DNA of 64,000 nt from Malassezia japonica. Its lineage: Eukaryota > Basidiomycota > Malasseziomycetes > Malasseziales > Malasseziaceae. The translations under genes were made by a program, and so were the position numbers. The notes under the pieces are model-generated. The model made no database searches. It was not told the DNA's origin and saw only the letters and a program-made list of their open reading frames with translations. The stretch is taken from positions 744,001 through 808,000 of the forward strand of contig NC_083370.1 in assembly GCF_029542785.1 (NCBI RefSeq), given 5' to 3'. This document shows, in pieces, positions 30,771 to 39,891 of the stretch. How positions within the stretch are numbered: the first letter of the stretch is position 1; every line of letters begins with the position of its first letter.

Positions 30771-31185
30771 TTACTTCGGGGGGTCGTTGGGACCAATCAT
30801 GAGCTCGGGGCGGACCTGCTCGTCGAACTCCTCCGGGGTGAGGAGGCCGAGACCGACGGTAGCCTCCTTGAGCGTGAGGTCCTCCTTGTGCGCCTTCTTG
30901 GCGGCCTTGGCGACGTTGTCGTAGCCGAGGCGGGCGTTGAGGGCGGTGGCAAGCATCAGCGACTCGTTCAGGAGCGTGTCGATGCGCTTCTTGTTCGCCT
31001 CGATGCCCACGACACAGTGGTCGGTGAACGAGTTGGCACCGTCCGCAAGCAGGCGGATGCTCGACAGGAGGTTCTTGGCAATGACCGGCTTGAAGACGTT
31101 CAGCTCAAACTGGCCGTACGAGCCACCGACAGTCACAGCGACGTTGTTGCCCATGACCTGCGCGGCGACCATGGTCAGCGCCTCA

Positions 31186-31220
<35 letters not shown>

Positions 31221-32340
31221 CGAGCCGGGCTCGTTCTCGGGGAGCGAAAGCTCGCCGAGACCGCAGCGGGGGCCCGAGCCGAGGTAGCGGATGTCGTTCG
31301 CGATCTTCATGAACGACACGGCAATGGTGTTCATCGCACCCGAGGCCTCAACCATCGCGTCGTGGGTCGCAAGCGCTTCAAACTTGTTGGGGGCCGTGAT
31401 GAACTTCTCGCCAGTGATGGTCGAGATCTCGTCCGCGACGGCCACATCAAAGCCCTTGAAGGTGTTCAAACCAGTACCCACAGCGGTACCGCCCTGTGCG
31501 AGCATGCGGAGGCGGGGGAGCACGGCCTCGACACGCTCGATCGAGTTGTCGAGCTGCTGCACGTAGCCGCTGAACTCCTGGCCGAGGGTCAGGGGGGTAG
31601 CGTCCTGCAGGTGGGTGCGGCCGATCTTGATAATGTCCTTGAACTCCTCACGCTTTGCCTCGAGCGCCTCACGCAGGTGACGGAGCGAGGGAAGGAGCTC
31701 CTTGGTGATCTCCATGACCGAGGCAATGTGCATGGCCGTGGGGAAGGTGTCGTTGCTGCTCTGGCTGCGGTTGACGTGGTCGTTGGGGTGCACGGGCTTC
31801 TTCGAGCCGAGCTCACCACCGAGCATCTCGATCGCACGGTTCGAGATGACCTCGTTCACGTTCATGTTGGACTGCGTGCCCGAGCCAGTCTGGAAGACGA
31901 CCAGGGGGAAGTGGTCCGCGAGCTTGCCCGAGATGACCTCGTCAGCAGCAGCGCTGATCGCATCGGCAATCTTGGGGTCAAGACCGTAGTTCTTGTTGAC
32001 GATCGCAGCCGCCTTCTTCAGCACACCAAAGGCCTCGATCAGCGGCTGGGGCATGCGCTCCGCGGCACCGCCGATGCGGAAGTTCATCGAAGAGCTGCGT
32101 CAGCAAAACAACATACCGCTGGGTCTGGGCACCCCAGTACTTGTCGGCGGGCACCTCGAGATCGCCAAAGGTGTCGCGCTCCTTGCGGATCTGGCCCTTG
32201 AGCGACGCAATGGTAGCCGAGCGCGGCGCCTCAAAGGCCGCACTCGAAGTGGTGAGCGTGCGCAGGGCACCGGCGCGCAGCGGCGCGGCACGCACGGCAC
32301 GCGCAGGCACAGCGGAGAAAACAGTACGGGCAACAGACAT
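30771..32340 (-). CDS. FUM1: fumarate hydratase, class II
   Basis: Two exons, 32117-32340 and 30771-32094; 22-nt intron (donor gtatgt); 515 aa. All class II fumarase signatures are present: [51 protein letters not shown], and the flexible catalytic loop [16 protein letters not shown]. The N-terminal [20 protein letters not shown] is a mitochondrial presequence, so at least part of the enzyme works in the TCA cycle. The junction restores [16 protein letters not shown]. Confidence 0.97.
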
Positions 32341-32464
32341 CTCGCCAGAAGACTCCAGGGGTGGGGAAGAAACCTGCCCCGGGCGGTTCCGGCGGTCAAG
32401 CCAGCTGCCCGATTATCACTGCACACCGGGGGGGACCTACGGGGCTACTCCGGGCATCCACGTG

Positions 32465-33282
32465 TTATGCACGTGCAAACGACACCTTGAGACGCTCGCC
32501 GCTGGGGAGCGCGTAGCCGTTCGTAGCATCGCGCGCCTGCGCGCCAGAAGGGATGTCGTTGTATTCCACAAAAGCAATGTCTGATCGTCCGGGGACGGTG
32601 CGCACTTCGTGGAGATTGGGAAAGGCGCCAAAGATGCGTTGCAAGTCCTCCTTCGTCGTCCCGCTGGGGATCTGCTGCAAAAAGAGGATCTTGTTGGGGG
32701 GGAGATACTCGTCAGGAAGTTGGTTAGCCTGGACGCGCGCAAGTGAAGACGACTTGGGTTCGACAGCCGTCACGGGTATGCCGGCCTCGGCGGCCTTGCG
32801 CTTGCGCTGCATCTCGCGCTCCCGTAGGATATTCCGGCGCCGCGTAATGGGCTTTTGGGCGAGGCGCGCACTCTTGTGCGCCTCCAGCGCAGCATCTGCT
32901 TCGTCGGTACCCGCACCGGCTAGGTGGTGCACCACACTGTCCGACTTGCTCTTGGCAAACGTAATCCGCATCGCCTTGCCGTAGAGGGGGAATCCGTTCA
33001 CCTCCTGCATCGCCTTGGCTGCAATGTCTTTGTTCTTGAAGCTCACAAATGCCTGGCCACGCATGCGTAGGTTGGCGTGCGCAACGACCGACAGGACGCG
33101 GCCATAGGTCGAAAAGAGCGCCTCGAGCGACTGCTTCATCACTGGGTCAGATCGCACGACGTACCAGGAAGCTTTACGCGCTCATTCAGGTTTTGGATAT
33201 ACAAAGTTTCATTCGGCACGAGTGGCGCCGCCGCGTGGTCGCCCTGCCGCGACGGCACGGTACGCGTCCCCACCTCGGCCAT
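32465..33282 (-). CDS. U1A/U2B''-type snRNP protein
   Basis: Two exons, 33165-33282 and 32465-33141; 23-nt intron; 264 aa. Two RRMs: the first has NETLYIQNLNERVK (RNP2) and MRGQAFVSFKN (RNP1), the second NKILFLQQIPSGTTKEDLQ and DIAFVEYND. The linker is basic. The N-terminal RRM binds U1 or U2 snRNA stem-loops; fungi usually have a single protein serving one or both roles. The junction restores ERVKLPVMKQSLEALF. Confidence 0.9.
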
Positions 33283-33354
33283 CGTAGCAAAACGACGGCG
33301 CAAAGTCGACCCCGATCCCGATCTTATGCCCGATGGCCCGATGTCTATGGTACG

Positions 33355-35313
33355 CTACTGGGACGCCTTCTTCTTCTTCGCCAGGAGCTTCTTCTTTGTC
33401 TCGAGGCGCTTCTTGTCCTCGCTCACCTTGGAAGCAGAGCTGCCGATGCGGTTGTACAGCTTGCGCTGCTTGTTCGACAGCAGCGTCTTTGCCATGTCGC
33501 GCGCCTCGGCCTCCTCGGAGAGGGGCGCAGAGGCAGAAGCCGCTTTCTGCTTCTTCAGCGCAGCCTTGCGAGCGGCCGTGTATTGCGTGCGCAGCTCAAC
33601 AAGCGCATCTTCACCGCCCGCAGCCTCGGCCTCGAGCTCAGCAGCCTCGAGAAGACCAGAGTTCGACGCGTCGAGCGGGTGGGCCAGCAGCGCCTCGAGC
33701 GCAGGACGGCCCTGGGCAGCAGCAGCCTCTTGCTCCTCCTCGTCCTCGTCCTCGTCCTCATCCTCATCCTCATCCACAGCCTCAGCCTCCATACCAAGCG
33801 CCTCCTGTGCCTCGGTAGGGACGTAGCCACCACGGCGCGCCACCTCGCGGTCGTCCACAAAGGGACTAAGATGCGGCGGAAGCGCCTGGCCGGGGCGGTA
33901 GGGCTCCGTCGGGAGGAGCGTGCGGCGGTTCGAGCAGTCGACCACCCACTGCGGTTGGACATAGATGCGGCGGCCGGGATGCTGGAACGCCTTGGAGTCC
34001 TCCGCAGGACGGTCAATGATATGGTGCGTAATCCGCTCGTCATCTTCAGCGACTTGGCTCCCGGCACCGGCCACGGCGTCCCATCCAATGTTGGAGGGGA
34101 GCGCGCCAAACGAGCGCAGGATAAACTCGATCACCGTGCGGGGGCATTCGCGCGAAATGTAAAAGACGTAGCGGCTAAAGAGCGTAGGCGCAGCATCGTC
34201 GCCGGCGTGCTCCTGGAGGTCGCCGAGCGTTGTGAGTTGATCGCCGTTGTTCTCGGCATTCTTGGAGGGCTGGGCAACAAATGCCTCTTCTTGCTCCGCA
34301 TCCGGCGCGGCCTCGGCATCGATCGCGGGCACCGCCTCCTCGACCTCGGCCTCGTCGGTATCCGTGCGCGAAAGCTGCGCAATCTGGCGCTTCACGTCGC
34401 GGGCCGACAGCTTCTTGCCATCCTTGCGGATTAGCGCATTGCTCGCCGCAGCCTCGGCCTGCTCGTTGACCGGGCGCTCGCCCTCCTCACCGAGGAAGAC
34501 ATCGGCGTCCGCCGACGTAAGCATGAGCGAGCCGAAACCGGCGCCCTCATTGTCCTTGTTCTCGTCGAGCTTCGGGGGATAGACCAGGTTCTCGTCCGTG
34601 TACAGCTTGAACAGCACAAAGCCCATCAGCGTCTGGTAGAGCTCAAGGAAGGTCATCATCACACGGAAGTCGACGTCGGTCGGGATCTGCTGCGTAAACA
34701 TATAAGGCACAAGCCACGTCACTTCCTGGCCATGCACGACCGCCTGGAAGTAGATACCCTTGATGCTCAAAAAGACCTTGCGCAGACAGCGCGTGCGCAT
34801 CACGTACAGCTGCCATTCCGTGCAGAGGCGCGCACAGTGGCTCGTGATCTCTGGCGCAATGTTGCGCGAGGAGGGGATATTGGCAAAGAGGAAAAGCATC
34901 GAGAGCGCATCGTCGAGGTCACGCAGCGAGTCGACAAACGTAGGGTAGCGTTCCTTGATGATATGATCCAAGCGGTACTTGGGGCGGTTGTCGTCCAGAT
35001 TCTTGGCCGCATACCACTCGCGGCGCGCGATCGCGCGGTTCACCTTCTTGGCAAAGGACTTGTGGTCACGGAAGGCCTGCAGCACCGGCTCGTGAAGCAG
35101 GTACGCAATGTCCTTAGCATAGTAAAAGGTCGTCGGCGCCGTCGAGCCCTTGTTGGCACGCTTGATATGACGGGGCTGGCGGGGGAAGATTCCCTTCAGA
35201 ATGCAAAGCCGGCGGAACTCGGCCAGCGTAATCTGGAGCTTCTTCAGCGCCTGATTACGCGTGATATAGTTCTTGGCCGCTCCGGACTCACCCTTCTTCT
35301 TGATCTTGGCCAT
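33355..35313 (-). CDS. NOP7: pescadillo homologue Nop7 (60S ribosome biogenesis)
   Basis: Single exon, 652 aa from the ATG at 35313; the longer frame begins at a non-ATG. The N-terminal pescadillo domain (NYITRNQALKKLQITLAEFR, LCILKGIFPRQPRHIKRANK) leads to a BRCT domain ending near IYVQPQWVVDCSNRRTLLP. The C-terminal region is acidic, then helical and basic. Nop7 joins Erb1 and Ytm1 (PeBoW complex) for 27S pre-rRNA processing. It is divergent from BUD22, another ribosome-biogenesis gene, with 90 nt between starts. Confidence 0.96.
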   Translation of the reverse strand: MAKIKKKGESGAAKNYITRNQALKKLQITLAEFRRLCILKGIFPRQPRHIKRANKGSTAPTTFYYAKDIAYLLHEPVLQAFRDHKSFAKKVNRAIARREWYAAKNLDDNRPKYRLDHIIKERYPTFVDSLRDLDDALSMLFLFANIPSSRNIAPEITSHCARLCTEWQLYVMRTRCLRKVFLSIKGIYFQAVVHGQEVTWLVPYMFTQQIPTDVDFRVMMTFLELYQTLMGFVLFKLYTDENLVYPPKLDENKDNEGAGFGSLMLTSADADVFLGEEGERPVNEQAEAAASNALIRKDGKKLSARDVKRQIAQLSRTDTDEAEVEEAVPAIDAEAAPDAEQEEAFVAQPSKNAENNGDQLTTLGDLQEHAGDDAAPTLFSRYVFYISRECPRTVIEFILRSFGALPSNIGWDAVAGAGSQVAEDDERITHHIIDRPAEDSKAFQHPGRRIYVQPQWVVDCSNRRTLLPTEPYRPGQALPPHLSPFVDDREVARRGGYVPTEAQEALGMEAEAVDEDEDEDEDEDEEEQEAAAAQGRPALEALLAHPLDASNSGLLEAAELEAEAAGGEDALVELRTQYTAARKAALKKQKAASASAPLSEEAEARDMAKTLLSNKQRKLYNRIGSSASKVSEDKKRLETKKKLLAKKKKASQ

Positions 35314-35343
35314 GTTCGCTGGAGGGAAGGCGTTTGCGCGCAC

Positions 35344-35365
35344 AAATTTTTTTGACAATCACGTG
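35344..35365. promoter_or_regulatory. AAATTTTTTT plus CACGTG in the NOP7-BUD22 divergent promoter
   Basis: The 90-nt region holds an RRPE-like A/T run (35344-35353) and an E-box (35360-35365, read as CCACGTGATT on the minus strand). Co-regulation of the two ribosome-assembly genes is likely from the layout; the sites are candidates. Confidence 0.4.
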
Positions 35366-35403
35366 GCGCAAAAAAGTGCGCCGCTCGCACGGTAGCCCTG
35401 GCC

Positions 35404-36814
35404 ATGGCCGAGACGCTGGACGGAGGAGAGACGACGCCTGCTGTGGTGTCTACAGAAAAAGAGCATGTGGTGGACTTGGCAAAAGTAAAGGGAAAGCTTG
35501 TATGTTGCGCAACTGACCCAGTTCCACGCAATCAAGACCGCCAAGAGCGCGGCAAAGAAGGCCAAGCAGCACGAACTGCAGCGCCATGTGCGCCAGCTCA
35601 AGCAGGTCCGGAGCGGAAAGCAGGAGAAGCATGCGCCGGTGGAGGAGCTGGAAGAGGAGCTGGTCATCCTCAAGCGGCTTGATACCCAGCAGATTGCGAT
35701 GGCCGCGCTTACTTCGAAACTCGTCAAGAGCAAGCTTTTGCCGCGGCCGAGTGTCGCCGCGACGCTCGACCAAGAGGGAAGCAAGGCCTTTCCCGTGTGG
35801 CCTCTTGCAGAAGAGATGGGACTGGGTGACCAGGCGCGGCCTGCGGCCGAATCTGCGCGTGAAGAGCGCGTCATGCACCAGGTGCAAAGTGCCAAGGTGC
35901 TCGCCGAAGAGCTCGCGTCGAGTATTCAATCCATCCTGGGCTTGGTGGTGCCGCGCGTGCCCAAAGAGCGTGCGCCCGCGAAACGTGCAGAGACAGATCC
36001 CGCTGCCCCTGCGCCCGAGCCCAAAAAGAAGGCGGCCAAGGCCAAAGCGCCGGTCGCGGAAGACGACTATGTGAGCGACGATGGATTCAGTGACGGCGAC
36101 GCGCAAAGTGTCATGAGCCAGTTCTCGGCAAGCAATATGGATATGGACAATCTCGATGCTATGGTCGGGTCCGGCAGCGAGGACGAGATGGACGTACGTA
36201 TGACTTCTGACGCAGAATGATTCGGAAAGTGAGGAAGAACCCCGGCGAAAGCGGCCGCGGAGCGCGTCCCCCGACGAAGAGGACGCATCGACGTTCCTGC
36301 CAAGCCTCGCCACTGGATTCATTCCCGCCGCCCAAGGGGACGACTGGAGCGACGAGGAGGCGGACTTCGCCGACCGCGATGTCGGGGCCAAAGGGCCCGC
36401 CAAGTCCACACGGAAGAATCGGCGTGGACAACGTGAACGACGCGCGTACGTATTTTACCCAACTATCTAACGCTCAGAATTTGGGAGAAGAAATATGGGA
36501 AGGCCGCGAACCACCTTAAACTCCGAGAGAAGGAGCCTCGGCAACCAAAGCGCCGCGCGGCAGAGCAGCGTGAAAGCTTCACTCCACCGGATCCGGTTCG
36601 CAACCAGCGTCTTTGGGGCGGCCAGAGCTTGTCAGCCTCCACATCGACATTCACGCCCAATCCCCAGTCAGGGCCGCGGAGAAGTGCAAAGCCAACGCCT
36701 ACGCCCTCGTCCGGGGCAACGCAATCGGTGCATCCTAGTTGGGTGGCGAAACAGCGCGCCAAAGAAGCCCAACAGGCCGCCGCGCCGCAGGGAAAGAAGA
36801 TTACCTTTGATTAA
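35404..36814 (+). CDS. BUD22: Bud22-family 40S ribosome biogenesis protein
   Basis: Four exons, 35404-35499, 35522-36193, 36216-36445, 36478-36814; introns 22, 22 and 32 nt; 444 aa. The N-terminal helical part (KAKQHELQRHVRQLKQVRSG, LKRLDTQQIAMAALTSKL) and the C-terminal block (WEKKYGKAANHL and HPSWVAKQRAKEAQQ, ending KKITFD) match the Bud22/SRFBP1 family, which acts in early 18S rRNA processing in the nucleolus. The middle is acidic. The 32-nt intron is one of the few above 25 nt. Confidence 0.88.
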
Positions 36815-36927
36815 TTCGCCACTACGACCTACGCGCTTTTTCATTGGATAGATTACGTAGGTGCCTCAACCTGCTGGGGTGCGTGAAAGTCGTCGTGGCA
36901 GAGCAAAAAATCTCCGCCGGCGTTTCG

Positions 36928-36933
36928 CACGTG
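36928..36933. promoter_or_regulatory. CACGTGAT E-box upstream of the monooxygenase gene
   Basis: CACGTGATAAAT lies about 80 nt before the start at 37014, in the 199-nt region between BUD22 and this gene. It combines an E-box with an AT-rich TATA-like stretch. Confidence 0.4.
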
Positions 36934-37013
36934 ATAAATCCGGTGTACCAAGCCAAATCCAATCTCCATAAAGGTAAGTCGGAACACCCTATCCTCCGCC
37001 TCACACCATCACC

Positions 37014-38807
37014 ATGGCCGAAGGACCGCAGCCCCTTCCCAACGGCATCCAGCTTGTCCAAGACCCTGTGAACCTTCAGGGCCTCAAGCCCGAGTACCAC
37101 GACGTTCTCGTCGTCGGTGGCGGTCTCAGTGGTGTCGGTCTCGCTTGCAAGCTCAAGCAGACGCGTAACCTCACTGATATCGTCCTGCTCGAGAAGCTCG
37201 ACGGCCCCGCCGGCACCTGGGAGGCCAACACTTACCCTGGTTGTGCCTGTGACATTCCTGCCCCGGTCTACAGCTTCAGCTTCCGCCAGAAGAACGACTG
37301 GAGTGGCATGTACCCCCTGCAGGCGGAGCTCCGCGACTACGTCCACACGGTCGTGTCGGAGTACAACTTGTGGGACAAGTTCCGCTTCCGCACCGTCGGC
37401 CGTGAGGCGCGCTACGACGACGCCACCGGTCTGTGGCACGTCATCTCGGAGGACCTCCCCCCGAAGGGCAGCCCTGCGGGCACCCGTGGTGAGATGCACT
37501 ACTACGTGTGCAAGCTCTTCTACACAGCCGTCGGTGGTCTGTCGACCCCCAACCCCTGCACGATCCCCGGCAACGAGAACTTCAAGGGCCCAATTTTCCA
37601 TTCGGCCCGCTGGGACTGGTCGGTTGACATGAAGGACAAGAACGTGATTGTCGTCGGCAACGGTTGCTCGGCAACGCAGTTCGTGCCGATTGTCGCCAAG
37701 GAGGCCAAGCACCTCACGCAGTTTGTGCGCTCCAAGCACTGGTACGCGCCAGTGTTCAAGAACCCCGCCAGCAAGATCCCTGGTTGGGACTGGCTTGTGC
37801 GCAACGTTCCCTTCTTCATGTACTTCCAGCGCATCCTGATGTGGCTCGTTCTCGAGACCCACTTCTGGATGGCCACTCGTACCTGGATGGGCCGCTACCT
37901 GCGTGATGACTGGGAGCGCCAGTGCCGCGAGCACGTCAAGAAGATGGCGCCGAAGAAATACCACGACCAGCTCCTCCCTAAGCAAGGTGAGCTGCTTGTC
38001 GCGTGCCGTCGCCGCATTCTGGATGAAACCTACCTCCCCTCTCTGAAGCGCGACAATGTCGACCTCGAAACGTCGAAGCTGGTCAAGATTGAAGAAGACG
38101 CTGTTATCACCGCCGACGGCCGCCGTATCCCCGCCGACGTGATTGTGATGGCCAACGGCTTCAACCCCCAGACGGCCGGTTACCCCCTGCAGATCCGCGG
38201 TCGCGATATGACCCAGCAGGAACACTACGAGAAGTACGGTGAGGGCTCGATGATTGCCTACCACACCTGCTTCCTGTCGGGCTTCCCCAACATGGCCATG
38301 CTGGTCGGCCCCAACTCGGGGACGGGCCACATGTCGGTCATTTACACCTCGGAGCGCCAGCAGGAGTACTCTATGTACATTGCCCAGCCGGTTCTGGAGT
38401 CGAGCCGCCCCTCGGACGCGGCCATTGCGCACCTGCCCGGTAGCAAGACCTCGGGCGAGCTTACGCACGTCCCCACCTTTGACGTGAAGCTCAAGGCCGA
38501 GCTCGATGAGCAGCACTGGATCGTCAAGAAGATGAAGGGTCTTGTCTTCACTTCGTGTGACTCGTGGTACCGCGACCCGAAGTCGGGCCGTGTCACCGCT
38601 GTATACCCTGACTGGCAGTGGAAGTTTGCCCTCCGCTCGTGGTTCCCTGTCTACGACGACTTTGTGTACAAGTACATGCCCAATAACGCCACTAGCCCCA
38701 AGATCTCGCTGTGGCAGCGTGTCGGTATTGCGCTTGGGCTCGGCACCACCCCCTACGTGGACCCCTCGGAGACGACCGAGATCAACCGCAAGGCGATGGG
38801 CGCCTAG
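37014..38807 (+). CDS. class B flavin monooxygenase, Baeyer-Villiger type, 597 aa
   Basis: Single exon with a strong start context (CACCATGG). FAD-binding GxGxxG near the N-terminus (VLVVGGGLSGVGLA), a second Rossmann motif for NADPH (VIVVGNGCSATQF), and between them FKGPIFHSARWDW, which fits the Baeyer-Villiger fingerprint FxGxxxHxxxW. The WEANTYPGCACDIPAPVYSF segment is typical of cyclohexanone-type enzymes. It should insert oxygen into ketones or oxidise related substrates; the substrate is unknown. The codons are less GC3-extreme than in neighbours (many tct, ggt, gtc, ctc), which suggests high expression or later arrival. Confidence 0.88.
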   Translation: MAEGPQPLPNGIQLVQDPVNLQGLKPEYHDVLVVGGGLSGVGLACKLKQTRNLTDIVLLEKLDGPAGTWEANTYPGCACDIPAPVYSFSFRQKNDWSGMYPLQAELRDYVHTVVSEYNLWDKFRFRTVGREARYDDATGLWHVISEDLPPKGSPAGTRGEMHYYVCKLFYTAVGGLSTPNPCTIPGNENFKGPIFHSARWDWSVDMKDKNVIVVGNGCSATQFVPIVAKEAKHLTQFVRSKHWYAPVFKNPASKIPGWDWLVRNVPFFMYFQRILMWLVLETHFWMATRTWMGRYLRDDWERQCREHVKKMAPKKYHDQLLPKQGELLVACRRRILDETYLPSLKRDNVDLETSKLVKIEEDAVITADGRRIPADVIVMANGFNPQTAGYPLQIRGRDMTQQEHYEKYGEGSMIAYHTCFLSGFPNMAMLVGPNSGTGHMSVIYTSERQQEYSMYIAQPVLESSRPSDAAIAHLPGSKTSGELTHVPTFDVKLKAELDEQHWIVKKMKGLVFTSCDSWYRDPKSGRVTAVYPDWQWKFALRSWFPVYDDFVYKYMPNNATSPKISLWQRVGIALGLGTTPYVDPSETTEINRKAMGA

Positions 38808-38882
38808 ACGATTTTCCATCGACAGGTAGAGATTTAGTTCCAGGTTCCATTTACATATATTTTTCATCTCCTATCTACTCGG

Positions 38883-39304
38883 CTAGCCCCAGGCAGGCGT
38901 CGTGCTATAATTGACAATCAGGTGGTCTTGTGTGGAGTAGGCCTGGCGTGAGGGGCATGACGTACGCGGAACAGGTTGCCGAGCGTCTCGTCGGGTGACG
39001 GGGCAAACGACGCGTTGATATAGAGGTGCTGGGTGAGGAGAGTGACGTACGAGCGGCTCGCTCGGCACGCAGCCCAGCTCTTTCCGTAGGAATTGTACCA
39101 CAGCGGCAAAGGGGTTGTAGGCCGCAATTTGGAAATCGTTGCGCTGGTTCAGTGCGGGGTGCCTACCTTCATGATGGGAGCGCGCCCGATCGCCTTGAAG
39201 CGGATCAGCACTGGATCAGCATTCCAATGCGCACCTTTTTGAGCATCTTGCTCACGGTACGCACCCGCGCTCGCGCCATTTCCCCGCACCGGTGCGGAGG
39301 CCAT
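38883..39304 (-). CDS. ATG12: ubiquitin-like autophagy protein Atg12, five exons
   Basis: This gene only appears after removing four tiny introns. Exons: 39235-39304, 39167-39210, 39051-39143, 38966-39028, 38883-38942; introns 24, 23, 22 and 23 nt; 109 aa. The product has the Atg12 landmarks VLIRFKAIGRAPIMK, FAAVVQFLRKELG, LYINASFAPSPDETLGNLF and the terminal TTPAWG, whose last Gly is joined to Atg5 by Atg7 and Atg10. It is short because the N-terminal extension is only about 20 residues. Start at 39304; 176 nt from the divergent thioredoxin. Confidence 0.92.
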
Positions 39305-39429
39305 GCCCCCGATAGGATTGCGTCAGCACGACTTCGCGCATGTTCCGCGCCGTTCATTTTTTGTGGCGCGTGCGCTGTGATCGATTTCCCCGTGTGCTTA
39401 CGTGAGCGCGCGTTCGCCAGCTGGACCGC

Positions 39430-39436
39430 TATAAAG
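39430..39436 (+). promoter_or_regulatory. TATA box of the thioredoxin gene
   Basis: TATAAAG lies 45 nt before the thioredoxin ATG. Clear TATA boxes are rare in this window, which fits a strongly expressed gene. Confidence 0.55.
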
Positions 39437-39480
39437 GCCGTGCGGTGGCGCGCCTCGTACTCCATCTCCCCGAATTCACC

Positions 39481-39804
39481 ATGGGTGTTCAGGTTATCTC
39501 GTCTTACGACCAGTTCAAGCAGGTTACCGGCGGTGACAAGATCGTCGTGATCGACTTCTGGGCCACCTGGTGCGGTCCTTGCAAGATGATCGGCCCTGTC
39601 TTCGAGAAGATCTCCGAGACCCCCGCCGGCGAGAAGCTCGGCTTCTACAAGGTCGACGTCGACGAGCAGAGCCAGATTGCGCAGGAGGTCGGCATCCGTG
39701 CGATGCCCACCTTTGTCTTCTTCAAGAACGGCGAAAAGGTCGAGACCGTTGTTGGCGCGGACCTCAACAAGCTCCAGGCCGCCATCTCGAAGCACGCCGC
39801 CTAA
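39481..39804 (+). CDS. thioredoxin (Mala s 13 allergen family)
   Basis: Single exon, 107 aa, from the ATG at 39481 (the longer frame starts at GTG). The active site is WATWCGPCKM, with the cis-Pro motif RAMPTFVFF and the VDVDEQSQIAQEVGIRAMP segment. It is a cytosolic disulfide reductase fed by thioredoxin reductase. The sequence is very close to what I recall of the Malassezia thioredoxin allergen Mala s 13, which cross-reacts with human thioredoxin. Its context (CACCATGG) and codon choice suggest high expression. Confidence 0.96.
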   Translation: MGVQVISSYDQFKQVTGGDKIVVIDFWATWCGPCKMIGPVFEKISETPAGEKLGFYKVDVDEQSQIAQEVGIRAMPTFVFFKNGEKVETVVGADLNKLQAAISKHAA

Positions 39805-39891
39805 CTGGGCGACTGCATAGTTCTCCATTAGTGCATCAACTGTTTCCTGATAGTATTCAATGCGTGATCAGCGTGATTAGCGTGCTACTTG

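Noticed and set aside
30888..32201. 437-codon plus-strand frame
   Set aside because: Antisense of fumarase, which is complete and certain on the minus strand.
36815..37013. 5' leader intron before the monooxygenase (gtaagt near 36974)
   Set aside because: No branch site and acceptor between the donor-like sequence and the ATG.
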